A DNA stretch of 64,000 nucleotides, from NCBI GenBank assembly GCA_028752905.1, contig JAQNBH010000011.1, positions 36,100,124-36,164,123 of the forward strand, written 5' to 3'. This document shows, piece after piece, positions 20,965 through 33,242 of the stretch. Both the position numbers and the translations under genes were made by a program. Position 1 is the first letter of the stretch. Each line of letters starts with the position of its first letter. The stretch comes from Cladorhizidae sp. MBARI D1340-BT2 (taxonomy: Eukaryota; Porifera; Demospongiae; Poecilosclerida; Cladorhizidae). The notes under the pieces were generated by a model. It saw nothing but the letters and a program-made list of their open reading frames with translations, was not told where the DNA came from and did not search any database.

Positions 20965-21660
20965 GTGAAAGCTCTTACTAACTTTAAGAGACCTGTTAAT
21001 AAGAAAGACTTGCATGCCTTCCTGGGTACGGTTGGTTATTACCGACGGTTCATCCCAGACTATGCCTTATGGGCGTGTTCCCATACAGTGGGATGACAAA
21101 ATGATATCTGATTTTGAACATTTGATTTCTGTTCTATGTTCCGACCGAGTGCTATGGCTTCCACGAGATGACGACCACTTTACGCTTCACACCGACGCAT
21201 CATACAAAGGAGTTGGCGCGGTGTTGTCAGCAGTCCGGAATGGTGTAGAGTGACCGGTAGGATACTTCTCCAAGGCACTCACTGAGACAGAGAAACGTTA
21301 TTCTGCCACTGAAATAGAGTGCTTGGGAGTGTGGATCATTTTGCTATCCATATGTTAGGTCAACCATTCACCGTGATTACAGACCACAAGGCACTACAAG
21401 CACTCTTCACGTCACAAAGATTGATCGCGCGCTTATTCAAGTGGGCACTGTCACTGCAGTCGTACAGTTTCAAGGTAGAGTACAGACCAGGGTCAACCCA
21501 TCAAAACGCAGACAGATTATCCAGACAGGCATGGGACGAGGATCTGCCCGTAGAAGAAGACAGCGTTCGTTCGGGAGGGACTGCATCCAACTCAAGGCGG
21601 GGGGATGTCGAGGGCTGCTCGACATGGCCAGACAGGCCATTATCTTCGCTCCATCAATGA
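20965..21660 (+). pseudogene. Gypsy C connection and RNase H
   Basis: KKDLHAFLGTVGYYRRFIPD (about 21003-21060) opens the connection. RNase H blocks are FTLHTDASYKGVGAVLS (about 21180-21235; first catalytic Asp), then a TGA at 21251-21253, EKRYSATEIECLGV (Glu), TVITDHKALQALFTS (Asp), and YRPGSTHQNADRLSRQ (terminal His/Asp). The frame is broken by one stop and one frameshift. Confidence 0.8.
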
Positions 21661-21682
21661 TGATGAACCTAACAGTCATTTG

Positions 21683-21970
21683 AGTGCATGCATTACTTAA
21701 AGTGTTGAGTGCATGCATTACTTAATTGTGAACGTTGTGTTAATTGTGAACCCGAGTGTAGTGATGTAATGTCAGGTGGACTCTCTGTGTGCATGTAATT
21801 ATGGTTACTTTCTGTATCCTGTCTGGCAGGACTTATAAAAGGTCCTGTCAGCCATTTGTGATTAGTCTTATCTTTACCATAGTTTTCGTCAGTTCATAAG
21901 TTATACCTAGACACCCTAAATTTCTCTGGGTAGGTATTAACTAAGGCGATACTTAGAGATAGACTCTGGT
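21683..21970 (+). promoter_or_regulatory. LTR-like promoter patch with TATA box in a hairpin
   Basis: TATAAAA at 21834-21840 sits between the arms TGGCAGGAC and GTCCTGTCA, an 8-of-9 bp inverted repeat. Upstream are two small direct duplications (GAGTGCATGCATTACTTAA, and TTAATTGTGAAC with variations) at 21690-21750. Downstream, TGGTGGCAGCACC at about 21969-21981 could be a primer binding site. Position between gypsy C RNase H and gypsy D Gag suits an LTR of either element, but I found no second copy, so the call is tentative. Confidence 0.4.
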
Positions 21971-22039
21971 GGCAGCACCTATTAACTAAAGGGAGAAGGT
22001 AATCCTGAGGAGAAACCTTAGACACCATATTTAAAACAC

Positions 22040-22730
22040 ACCTACCCCTTGCTTCAAATGTGGGAAGAAAGGTCATCTACAGAGGGATTGTAGAGTTAAA
22101 ATGGAGCAAGCAAAGTGCAGTCTTTTTCTTCCAGCTAAACGAATGAAAATGCCAGACTGGACCAAGACAGTCAGGATCAACGGACAAACGGTGTAAAGGC
22201 ATTACTAGACACTGGCTGTACGAAGATGATCGTACACCCTCGCTGTGTTTCCCAGAAGGATTATCTGGGATGGGAAATTCCGTACAGCACAGCGTCTGAA
22301 CGAAAAACCTATTTTCCAGTGGCAAGTTTCTTTTGGAGGTGGAATGGAAGACCACCTCAATCACAGTTGGAGTGTCTCAGCACATCACAGAGGACATGCT
22401 TATGGGTCGGGATATTCCCCACTTCCGACGATATCTGAAGGTGGTTCTTGAGGAAGAACCCGAAGAAGAAGAATCGAATGCACCACCCACATGTATCACA
22501 ACCGAGTCAGGCATAGTGGGTACCCGAGCTCAACACCTGAAGCAAGACAACCTCGAGGAAAGAGAGCGTTTGCAACAGGAACAAGACGGGCCCATCATGT
22601 CTGCTCTCTACCCGGTTGATGATGCAAGTGAGGTGGAGGAAAATGAAGCAGAGAAGAGCGTATCATCAGACCAGCCGACCTCTCCAGAGCCAGACACTGC
22701 TAGCGATACTGGGAGAGTGAAAGAAGTGGG
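22040..22730 (+). pseudogene. Gypsy D Gag zinc knuckle, protease and acidic linker
   Basis: CFKCGKKGHLQRDC (about 22049-22090) is a CCHC knuckle. One frame later, ALLDTGCTKMIVHPRCV (about 22199-22250) is the aspartic protease active-site loop, with Cys where many have Ala. The frame 22333-22923 gives VGVSQHITEDMLMGRDIPHF (protease flap/C-terminal part), then a Glu-rich linker. Two frameshifts separate these parts. Confidence 0.7.
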
Positions 22731-24040
22731 GGAGACTGATGAGCACCTGATGGTAGTCATTACGCGTAAGAAATTGTGTGATGCTCAAATGTGTGATGAA
22801 AGCCTAAGACACATAAGGGAAAAGGCAAGGGTTAGTAATGAACTCTACTTTTGGAGGGAGGGTGTACTGATGAGAAAGCCCTATCAAACCTTAGGGAAAG
22901 ACCTTATTTTATGCCCCAAATAGCCAGAAGTAAAATTCTAAAGATGGCTCACAATACTCCCATTGCCGGACACTATGCTAGAGAAAGAACCCTACATGCC
23001 ATCAGAGCTTGCATGGACTGGCCTGGTATAGCTAAGGACGTTAAAAATCTCTGTGCTTTGTGTCCTCTCTGCCAAAAGGCTGGGCCTGCACAATTATAGC
23101 TAAAGCCCCGTTACACCCTCTGCCCAATGAAAGAACCATTTTCAAGAATAGCAATGGACGTATTTGGACCCCTAACTCATACTAAAGCAGGGAATAAATA
23201 CATTTTAATCCTCATGGACTATACTACCAAGTGGCCAGAAGCCTTTGCTTTACGAAATATAACAACAGAGACCATTGTTAATTGTCTAGTGGATGTAACC
23301 GCCAGAATTGGCATACAAAATGAACTGCTATCAGACAATGGGGCTAATTTTGTTTCAAAAGTGATGAAACTATTTTGTGCACTGACAGGCATTAAACAAA
23401 TACGGACCTCCCCATACCATCCTCAGATGGATGGTATGGTGGAGCGTTTCAATGCCACTCTTAAGAAACTGCTCCGTAAGCTTACTCAGAATCCCTATGT
23501 TGAATGGGACCTATGCCTGCCCTATGTACTGTGGTCTTACAGAGGAACAGTCCATAAAACTACAGGGTTTATTCCGTACCACCTACCTACTTTTTGGGGA
23601 AAGAAATGAAAATGCCCCTTGACCAATTCGTAAGATATTGGCATGGCAAGGAAGAAGAAGACGTGAGTAGCGTGTCAGAGTATGTAGCTACCCTAAAAGC
23701 TAACATGCAGGTGGTGAGAGACCTAGCCTATGGAAGGGAGACTAAAGAGAAAATTAAACACAAACTGTATCACGATTGAACAGCTATGTTTACCGTGGGT
23801 GACTTTGTGCTGGTATACAGACCTGGGAAGAGTAGTAAATTGCATCTCCAGTGACAAGGACCCTACTCTATTGTGAAGGAAATTGCTGAAGTGACGTACC
23901 AGGTAGATGTGAGTTCCAAACTAAAGAGACACCGAATTTACCATGTAAATTGCATGAGGTCATGGACATCACCTGAGCCAGCTGTGTTTTTGGCTAGAGA
24001 TGTTGACGAAGAAGACCTAGAAAAAAGGACACTCTAAACT
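22731..24040 (+). pseudogene. Gypsy D integrase with GPY/F, catalytic triad intact
   Basis: KLCDAQMCDESLRHIREKAR leads to the zinc module: MAHNTPIAGHYARERTLHAI (HH) and CALCPLCQKAG (CC) in frame 22851-23099. Core frame 23127-23609: RIAMDVFGPLTH (Asp), LLSDNGANFVSKVMKLF (Asp), YHPQMDGMVERFNATLKKLL (Glu), then VLWSYRGTVHKTTGFIPYHL. After a frameshift: VGDFVLVYRPGKSSKLHLQ, QGPYSIVKEIAEVTYQVDV and HRIYHVNCMRSW (GPY/F, ending about 23965). The DDE residues are intact but four frame breaks prevent a single product. Confidence 0.85.
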
Positions 24041-24059
24041 CTCACAACCTGGACATAGA

Positions 24060-24205
24060 ATAATTTAAGAAAAGGTAGAGGATGTACCTGGGAGAACCAA
24101 GATAGCCCAACATGACATACCCACAGATGATGCTATTCCCATAAGGTAAACCCCTTACCGACTAGCTCACCATTCTCAGAAAGTGTTGCATGACGAGGTC
24201 TATTG
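24060..24205 (+). pseudogene. Gypsy D reverse transcriptase N-terminal fragment
   Basis: VEDVPGRTKIAQHDIPTDDA then IPIR, a stop, TPYRLAHHSQKVLHDEV matches the 'PGRTxxAxHxIxTGDAxPxRxxPYRLP' leader that opens gypsy RT domains. Sequence after about 24205 is unrelated, so the rest of RT was deleted. It follows the GPY/F module directly. Confidence 0.65.
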
Positions 24206-25689
24206 TGAAAGGACGGCACACCTCGTTTGTGCCTTATTTACACCTATTCTCATAAGTTGCTAGCTAAGGGCTAGATGGTGTTTGACTAGGTCCAATACCA
24301 GGGAACACAGACATAAGAGTGTGTCTGATTTTGGCTCCAGGGTCAACTGTGATAGGAAGATTATAGTTGGTCTGGGGCGACGTGGCTACACTGAGCTAAA
24401 TCGGCTATTGTAGAGTCGAGTGTGGAAGTAGATATTCACAAAAGGAAGCTGAGACGTGTGTATAAACATCTTTTACAGTCCATATTCAGCACACCAGCTA
24501 ATGCTGTGAGTAATTAAAAAAAGCTGCCGTTTTGCATAAAGGCATCCTACTAACTGTTTTAATAGTAAATATTCTGATGAAAAGCGATAAGTTAATCATT
24601 CATTCGACATAATCAAACTAGAATGCTTAATTAACCTAGCCCTTGCACTAGCGCTATCCCAAGCCTATTAATATACCATCCTTTCTAACAGTAAATGACT
24701 GACCATTCATTTGTTTCACTTTGAACAACTGCTGTTATAAGGCTTTGTGGGTACGAGTTATTCTTTATTTACCTTACCCACATTCCAGTATAAGTGAATG
24801 CAGTAGCAGTGTTTCACCACACTGTGAAAAGTGTCCAGGTAGCTGTTTGATACACAGTAGATAGTTTCTTCACATCAGAACAAAATAATTCATTATAAAT
24901 AAATGAACTTATATTTTCATTGGATTTTAAATTGGCAAGAGAAATCTAGAAGAAAATTACATTAGTGAATATTCATTAGGAATACAGAATTACCAACTAA
25001 ATCCAGAATAAAAAATACAGTCATTTAATTAAAAATAACAATTATAACAAATCGCAGCTCAAATTAAAAATAACAATTATAACAAATTGCAGCCCAAATT
25101 GGCGTGACAAATTGCTAATAATAACCCCATCAGCATGTATGTCATTCATATCTGGTGTAAATCTGACTGTTGAGAATTGTTGCCAGAACAGAGTGTTACC
25201 ATCAGGTTTTATTCTGTATATACGCATGTCCTGAAGGGCTGATTGATTGGAATGATACATGCACCTGATCCATGTTTTATTCTGGTGGAATGTAGCTAAT
25301 AAGTTCAAGTTCATTTCACTTGAACAAAATTTCTGTCTAACAGGTGACACTGTAATGGAGTAGGTAGACATGGATTATGTGATTTCAGGTGAATTATCAA
25401 CAACTGGTTCGATAAGTTCTTATCAAGAAATCTGGTCCATTTGGGAGCTGGGTCACCCTGAAGTTCTTTACTTGTTTTGTATTTTTTACTAGATAAGGAT
25501 GGTTGTTCAATATATCAGGTGATGTTGGTGGAATTTCGTTTCTTTTTAGCACTTTATTTTGGTCTGAAAGTCACTAGGTGTGTATTTGCTCACAAACTTC
25601 TGCCTCAATCTAAGTACCTGCATGGCACTCCATAAAACACCCTCCCTTTCTCTCCTCTCATACTAGATTTTTGATTCTATATAGAACTT
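24206..25689. other. Unassigned stretch with a small tandem duplication
   Basis: No transposon or host gene was recognised. A 36-bp unit starting TTAAAAATAACAATTATAAC is duplicated at about 25027-25098. It overlaps the 3' part of a 109-codon minus frame (25042-25371). Confidence 0.45.
25042..25371 (-). CDS. Unrecognised 109-codon open frame
   Basis: The frame has Cys and Trp spacing (WIRCMYHSNQ, LFWQQFSTVRF) loosely like an extracellular beta-sandwich, and no transposon motif. Its 3' part runs into the duplicated AT-rich unit. I do not recognise it. It could be an exon of a host gene or chance; no splice site pair or neighbour exon supports it. Confidence 0.2.
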   Translation of the reverse strand: MSTYSITVSPVRQKFCSSEMNLNLLATFHQNKTWIRCMYHSNQSALQDMRIYRIKPDGNTLFWQQFSTVRFTPDMNDIHADGVIISNLSRQFGLQFVIIVIFNLSCDLL

Positions 25690-26640
25690 GATCACACAGC
25701 ACTAAATGTGGTTCATATTAAATGGACTGTGCTCTTCTAATATTGGTGACAAATTTAGTAATCATGCTGTCCCTAATAGCTGTGATGATGTCAATTTTGC
25801 TTATGGATTGATCAATGTCAAAACACTCCTAATCCTTGGAAGTGGTATTATGTGCAGTTCAACTGGATGTAGCTACAGATTTATTTTGGCAGAAGAATGT
25901 TTGGATGTTCGATATGCAAACAGAAATGCTCTTAAACATTCAACCCAGTTGGAATGCTCCTCAAGGGATTTTATGAATGAATCATTGATAGCGATTCTGA
26001 TGCTCCACAAGGCCATTTGCTTGAGGGTGATAAGCACTCATTATATGTTGTTAGGAAGCAGTTAATCTATGCAGCCCAGCTGATATTTTGTTCACATATT
26101 CTCATTCTGATCATTAATTTGTATTTTCACACAGCCATGTCAACGTATGATATTCTCAAAGAACACTTCATCAGTGAGATCATTTAAATGTTGAGCCTCA
26201 GACATAAGGGGAAGTGGTCCACAGCAACAACAATACAACAATAACTATCCTCTGTTTTAGGCAGTGGTGATATCAAACCAAATAGAACCCACAATTCACG
26301 TGGTACTGGAACAGGATGAAGTTCACCAACATCAATCTTGCGAACAGAGATAACTTTTTGACATCTATCGCATGCCAAAATAAACCCTCTGATATACCTG
26401 CCCACATTTTTGCCAAAAAAGTTATCTCAAATTTTGGCCCTGGTTCTGTCGATGACAAGATGACTTCGCAACAAGCAGTATCATTCTTTCCAGTGCCCAT
26501 GTGTATACTTTAGATATTATGTCTCTTTTCATCCCTATCACGAATTACCAACACCTCTCTGTTCTCATTTCCAGAATTTCCAAATCTCTCTGCTCTATGG
26601 CGATAGTAGAGTTGACCTGTTCGTGCAAAATAATGTTCAG
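25690..26640 (-). pseudogene. Ty3/gypsy-type integrase relic E
   Basis: Minus-strand pieces in order: YARTGQLYYRHRAERFG (about 26580-26640), zinc-module cysteines in ACDRCQKVISV (about 26345-26375), VGELHPVPVPRELWVLFGLI and SPLPKTEDSYCCIVVAVDHF (first core block, frame 26184-26405), then AYHPQANGLVEHQNR (catalytic Glu block, about 26000-26050) and WVECLRAFLFAYRTSKHSSA (about 25910-25970). The style resembles KRBA2/other gypsy integrases rather than gypsy A-D. The second Asp block is missing and frames are broken. The plus-strand frame 25706-26065 is a shadow of this relic. Confidence 0.7.
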
Positions 26641-27096
26641 AGAGCCTTCGTAGGTTTGATTTATCATATTTTGACATTCCAGAGGCATATTTGTTTTAAT
26701 AACATAATCAAAGAGCAAATCAATGTTGTCAGCTTTGTCATGTGTGAGTGTATTAGACTTGCTTTCTTTAGCAATTTTAAAGATTTTTGTGGTCAGCTAT
26801 TAAAATAGGGCATGGCGATAAAAAGCAAACCTTTACTACTGAGTGGTAACTCCAGCAGGCTGCCACAAATATAGCTCACGAAAACTTGCATTTGTTGAAC
26901 ATAATATAATTAACAGAGATAATTATAACAGTAATAAAAAAGGTAAATATTAATGCTACAGTACATATTGTTTCCAACAGCTGATATATACATTGATTGT
27001 AAGCATTGACCATAATGCCACTGAATCCAAGCGGCCAGTCAGATGATATGCGCATCAGCTGCCCCATTTCATGAATGCACAAGATTGTCAATTCAC
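26641..27096. other. Unassigned stretch between gypsy E and the minisatellite
   Basis: No motif seen. Short frames on both strands are AT-driven. Confidence 0.4.
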
Positions 27097-27496
27097 TATA
27101 CTAGTGGCTGCTAGCTCCATCACTCCTACACACCCTATACTAGTGGCTGCCATCACTCCTACACACCCTATACTAGTGGCTGCTAAGCTCCATCACTCCT
27201 ACACACCCTATACTAGTGGCTGCTAGCTCCATCACTCCTACACACCCTATACTAGTGGCTGCCATCACTCCTACACACCCTATACTAGTGGCTGCTAAGC
27301 TCCATCACTCCTACACACCCTATACTAGTGGCTGCTAGCTCCATCACTCCTACACACCCTATACTAGTGGCTGCCATCACTCCTACACACCCTATACTAG
27401 TGGCTGCTAAGCTCCATCACTCCTACACACCCTATACTAGTGGCTGCTAGCTCCATCACTCCTACACACCCTATACTAGTGGCTGCTAGCTCCATC
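27097..27496. repeat. Minisatellite with higher-order (trimeric) structure
   Basis: The unit is ACTAGTGGCTGCTAGCTCC then ATCACTCCTACACACCCTAT. Three variants of 39, 33 and 40 bp (GCTAGCTCC, deletion, GCTAAGCTCC) alternate as a 112-bp trimer repeated three times, then two more 39-bp-type units. Repeat units are contiguous with no unique spacers, so this is not a CRISPR array. Confidence 0.95.
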
Positions 27497-27702
27497 AGCA
27501 GTTATTATTATAATTTGTCTATTTAAAAAAAAAAAATTTTTTTATCAATATAATATTTATTATTAAGCAAACAGCAAACACAACATACCAAGTTCATTAA
27601 CACCTAATTAACACATATACTTGTATAGTAATCAATTACAAAATACCTAAATAATATTGCTAATTAACAATAAAAAAATTAATAACTAAAAAGCTAACAC
27701 GT

Positions 27703-29465
27703 TCAACTCCCGACTGACCCCAAAACAGACAAGGCATTCCCCTGCTGGACTGCCACTGAGAGACGCTGAAGGAGGTAAGCATGGGCATTCACCTCCCCAG
27801 TTCTTTGCCTTATCCTGAGGCTGAGCTCCTTCAGGAAAGCCATCGACCTGTTCCCGATGACCCCCAATGACTCGATGGCCACAGGCACAAAAAGTGGCAA
27901 GGATCTAGGCTGGCATACTTGGCACTTTTTCCCCTTCAGCCATAGCAGCCACAGCTCCAGGACCACTCACTGCTGCACCACGATACGACTGGGAAAATGT
28001 ATCTGGACAGGTTGCATTCCATACCAGTTGCTTGCCATTCTTCCATGGCACCATGGTTACCCCATCAGGTCTTTTCCCGTCGGAACGAAAGAGATCCGAC
28101 GGTTCCAACCTGGAAGGGGGCCCAGCAGATGACAATGCCCAAAAGATGATGTCGTTCATGGCGGTATGACGGTAGAAACGTCCTTCACTTCTCTTGCAGC
28201 TAAGACCGTGTGTAGCAAGGCGATCCACTTCTGTTCCACAGTACTGGGGGAGACACAAAGTGGAGCCCAAGCGGAGACCCACGGCAACCCTGATAGTATC
28301 ATCATCCATCCTCAAACCCAGGGACGAGATAGGGAGGGCATTTAGCCATGCACCGGATTCTTTTTTGAAACAGCCAAAAGCCGGGCTCGAGCTAAATCGT
28401 CAGGTGCATTGTGCAACAAGATTCCACGGACTTTGACACCCTGCACATATCCCAGGAGTTCTGGAAGCACGCCGCAAGACCTGATGGTGGGGGAGTGTCG
28501 TGACCCATAGACCATGCTGAAAGGGCATTATCAACAAAAGGGACAGGGAGTGAAAACAAGTGAGGTGGCAGGATGGCTTGGACCAGGTCATGAGTGGCAG
28601 CAGCTGAGGCCAAGAAGGCAGAGGGAGCAAGCTGCACTGCACTCCTGATTCCCCCTACACCAATAGGCAGAGTGGCCTGCAACCAAGAACGGACATCTTC
28701 AGTGAAATTAATGTTAGTGATACCACTCAGAATTGACTGGAGACTGTCATCATAATCTATCAGGGCAGGAGAGAGAAAACATGGAGAAGTCCTGAGGGTG
28801 TACAGAAGCTTAGGGATAGAAAATGCATTACGCAGCAGGATTAAGGCATCCTGAGCAGAAACGAACCTGAGTCGGTCCCCCATGACCTCAAGGGCATTGA
28901 TTTTCTCCCTGAGAACAGTTGAGACAGACTCCACACTACCCAGCGGAGAACCCAGGAGACAGGCATCAGAGGGATCAACCACATGAGCTCCCGGGAGAGA
29001 GCATAAGATGGTTCCTCTAGAAACTGCATCATGGCAAATGATCTCAGACTTGTCGTTGTTCAAAATTAACCCAATATTTTCAGTTTGTTTAATGAGCTCT
29101 AGATCATGAATTATATTTTCCGTTGAGCCCCCCAGAGTAATGTCATCTAGAAACATTACACACAACTCCAATGACAGCTGAGCACAGTTATGATGCAGAA
29201 AAGGAGAGGGCCAAGGAGATCCCCCTGCTGCACCCCTTCTGCTGATTGCAAGGACTTGTCACCCCAGAACAAGGAGGATGGTGAAGAGTATACAGAATGG
29301 ACAAATGGGTAGATTACAGGTGCTAAGGTATAGACAGCTTCCAACATCTTGTCTCTGCGTACGGAATTGAAAGCGTTTTTGATGTCAAGCTTTACTACTG
29401 CATGGTTAGGTTGCAAGTTGTTAAACTCTTTGGCTGCGAAGGCAGTAATTTCCCCTGCACGCGGA
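27703..29465 (-). pseudogene. RLE-LINE copy 1: reverse transcriptase plus restriction-like endonuclease
   Basis: Minus-strand order: AVVKLDIKNAFNSVRRDKML (palm block, about 29340-29400), SAEGVQQGDLLGPLLFCI, MFLDDITLGGS (catalytic box with Phe for the usual Tyr, about 29130-29160), LGSPLGS, LRNAFSIPKLLYTLRTSPCF, GVGGIRSAVQLAPSAFLAS, LGLRMDDDTIRVAVGLRLGS. A CCHC-type cluster (YCGTEVDRLATHGLSC then RHTAMND) follows, and a PD-(D/E)xK-like core: LEPSDLFRSDGKRPDG, WNATCPDTF. It ends LSVLGSVGS at 27703. An endonuclease placed after RT is the layout of R2/R4/Dong-type LINEs. 5'-truncated, with frameshifts; the 3' tail is only weakly TAA-like. Confidence 0.8.
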
Positions 29466-29697
29466 GGCTGTTTATTGAATCACCCGTTTTTGAAATCACC
29501 TGATTTTTAATTGGTTTTGTTTTGTATTTTTGAGGCTTGTTTAGGTGAGCATCGAGTGATATTCTGACTATCTCCTAACTTTCTACCCAACACCAGGCTA
29601 GAAGAACCTTTTGAGATGGCAAGACAAGTGAAGCTAGACTCCAAGTAAGTATTATTATGTGGATAAGCTAACCAGTTTGTTACATAGATGATCATTA

Positions 29698-29840
29698 TAG
29701 CTAGCAAATTAGATGGCGCTTGAAGTGTATAGGCAGTTTTAGCTGATATTTATAGCTAGCAAAGTAGCTAGCGCTTGAAGTTGGCAGTTTTAGATAGCCA
29801 AGTAGCTAGCGCTTGAAGTGTATAGGCAGTTTGAGCTGAT
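29698..29840. repeat. Diverged tandem repeat, ~50 bp unit, three copies
   Basis: Units share AGCTAGCAAAGTAGCTAGCG then CTTGAAGTGTATAGGCAGTT and TTAGCTGAT. Copies differ by small deletions. It lies between two LINE fragments. Confidence 0.7.
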
Positions 29841-29851
29841 CTTTATAGATG

Positions 29852-29914
29852 TCATTTCAAACATTCTTCCAAGAGGTGCACGAGTTCAATGAAATTCAAC
29901 TTGAGTTTAGCCAC
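29852..29914 (+). repeat. Short hAT-E-derived fragment
   Basis: About 60 bp starting TCATTTCAAACATTCTTCCA is nearly identical to 55143-55206 inside the hAT-E transposase (encoding the YHFKHSSKRWHEFNEIQLEF region). One base is missing here. It directly precedes the endonuclease fragment below. Confidence 0.85.
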
Positions 29915-29924
29915 TTATAAGATG

Positions 29925-30333
29925 TTACAATGAGCGGCATGAATCTGTTCTGGCTATCATTTACGAAACCATCTCGCAACACCTCCCTAACACAGCCTTT
30001 AGCACTGTTGACCTGGCCAATGCATACAATTTCCCTTCCCACATCACCCCTACTGAACTCACACCTGACATTGTCTGTTGGGATGATGAACGCAAGTGTG
30101 TCTGCCTTGTGGAACTAACAGTGTGTTTCGACACCTTATTCCACGAAGCTGTGACTAGGAACGAGGTCAAATACATACCACTACTCTCTGCATGTCAACA
30201 ATCAGGCTACACAGCCAAGCTGATTACATTGTGGTTCTCGTGGCCTGCCAAATCTACGTGGTTTCACAAAGCTTCAAGTCGAACTAAACATCTCCACAAC
30301 CAAGACTCATATTCTCTTAGTGCAAGCTGCTAG
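29925..30333 (+). pseudogene. Second-type LINE restriction-like endonuclease fragment
   Basis: In the plus frame ending TAG at 30331-30333: RHESVLAIIYETISQHLP, then HITPTELTPDIVCWDDERKC and VCLVELTVCFDTLFHEAVTR, then EVKYIPLLSACQQSGYTAKL. The P-D-x(n)-E-L-T spacing is that of a PD-(D/E)xK nuclease found at the C-terminus of several invertebrate LINEs. The sequence differs from RLE-LINE copies 1-4 (which read DGKRPDG). No RT part remains. Its 3' UTR leads into the TAA tract. Confidence 0.6.
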
Positions 30334-30379
30334 AGAAGCAATAATTGACATCTGGTGCTGCAGAAATAAAAATTATCCA

Positions 30380-30407
30380 TAATTAAGGAGAATTATCTCC
30401 TTAATTA
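30380..30407 (+). other. Perfect 12-bp hairpin in the LINE 3' UTR
   Basis: TAATTAAGGAGA at 30380-30391, loop ATTA, then TCTCCTTAATTA at 30396-30407. It sits between the endonuclease stop and the TAA tract, where a LINE RT would recognise its own RNA. Functional role is inferred. Confidence 0.6.
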
Positions 30408-30513
30408 ACCCTTAATTATTCCTTAATGATTAATTTTTTGTTTTGTTGTTGCTTTTCTACATGTCATGACATAAGGTCACTTAGTTTGCGGCTTAGAGCC
30501 AAGCAATATTTTA

Positions 30514-32905
<2,392 letters not shown>

Positions 32906-33110
32906 ATCGATTATCATTTATTTATTTATTGTTTTGTTTTGTTATTGTTAATTTATTTATATTGCATTTACTATTATCTTTAATTATTTATTTGTTATTA
33001 TTTATACCATTTATTTATTTTATTTGTTTATTTCTTTATTTTATTTTTTGTTTTATTGTTGTCATTATTATTATTATTTTATTTTTATTTTTCACATTTG
33101 GTTCACATGA
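32906..33110. repeat. T-rich low-complexity (TTTA)n-like tract
   Basis: Imperfect TTTA/TTAT repeats at the 5' side of RLE-LINE copy 2. No coding signal. Confidence 0.8.
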
Positions 33111-33206
33111 TGGATGCAAGTGCAGAGGTGTGGTTTTGTAGCACACGGTGAATAGCTAGCAACCGGTATATAGCAAGCTAACACAAGTCTTAGTGGTTCA
33201 TTATTT

Positions 33207-33242
33207 CTGATGAAGGCTTGAGCATCTAGTCGATATGTCGAG
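33207..33242 (+). repeat. Hairpin repeat copy 5 (hammerhead-like)
   Basis: CTGATGA at 33207, hairpin GGCTTGA-GCA-TCTAGTC, then GATATGTCGAGAG. The core is intact; GAAA reads GATA. Confidence 0.6.

Larger units (their letters stand above)
17050..21660 (+). mobile_element. Ty3/gypsy element C: Gag > protease > integrase > RT > RNase H
   Basis: This is the most complete retroelement in the window. Order: coiled-coil and SCAN-like Gag, CCHC knuckle, aspartic protease, acidic linker, HHCC zinc module, DDE core, GPY/F, RT, connection, RNase H. The integrase lies before RT. A handful of frameshifts and stops inactivate it. No LTR pair was detected, but an LTR-like patch with a TATA box follows at 21683-21970. 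Confidence 0.85.
22030..24205 (+). mobile_element. Ty3/gypsy element D: Gag knuckle > protease > integrase > RT start (truncated)
   Basis: Same orientation as gypsy C and the same unusual order. Only the end of Gag and the first ~45 codons of RT remain at the two edges. Integrase is the best preserved part. The RT piece confirms that RT was downstream of integrase. Confidence 0.8.

Noticed and set aside
25706..26065. 119-codon plus-strand ORF
   Set aside because: The opposite strand carries gypsy integrase motifs (AYHPQANGLVEHQNR), so this frame is a shadow.
27097..27496. Possible CRISPR array
   Set aside because: Repeat units are contiguous with no unique spacers, there are no cas genes, and the context is eukaryotic.
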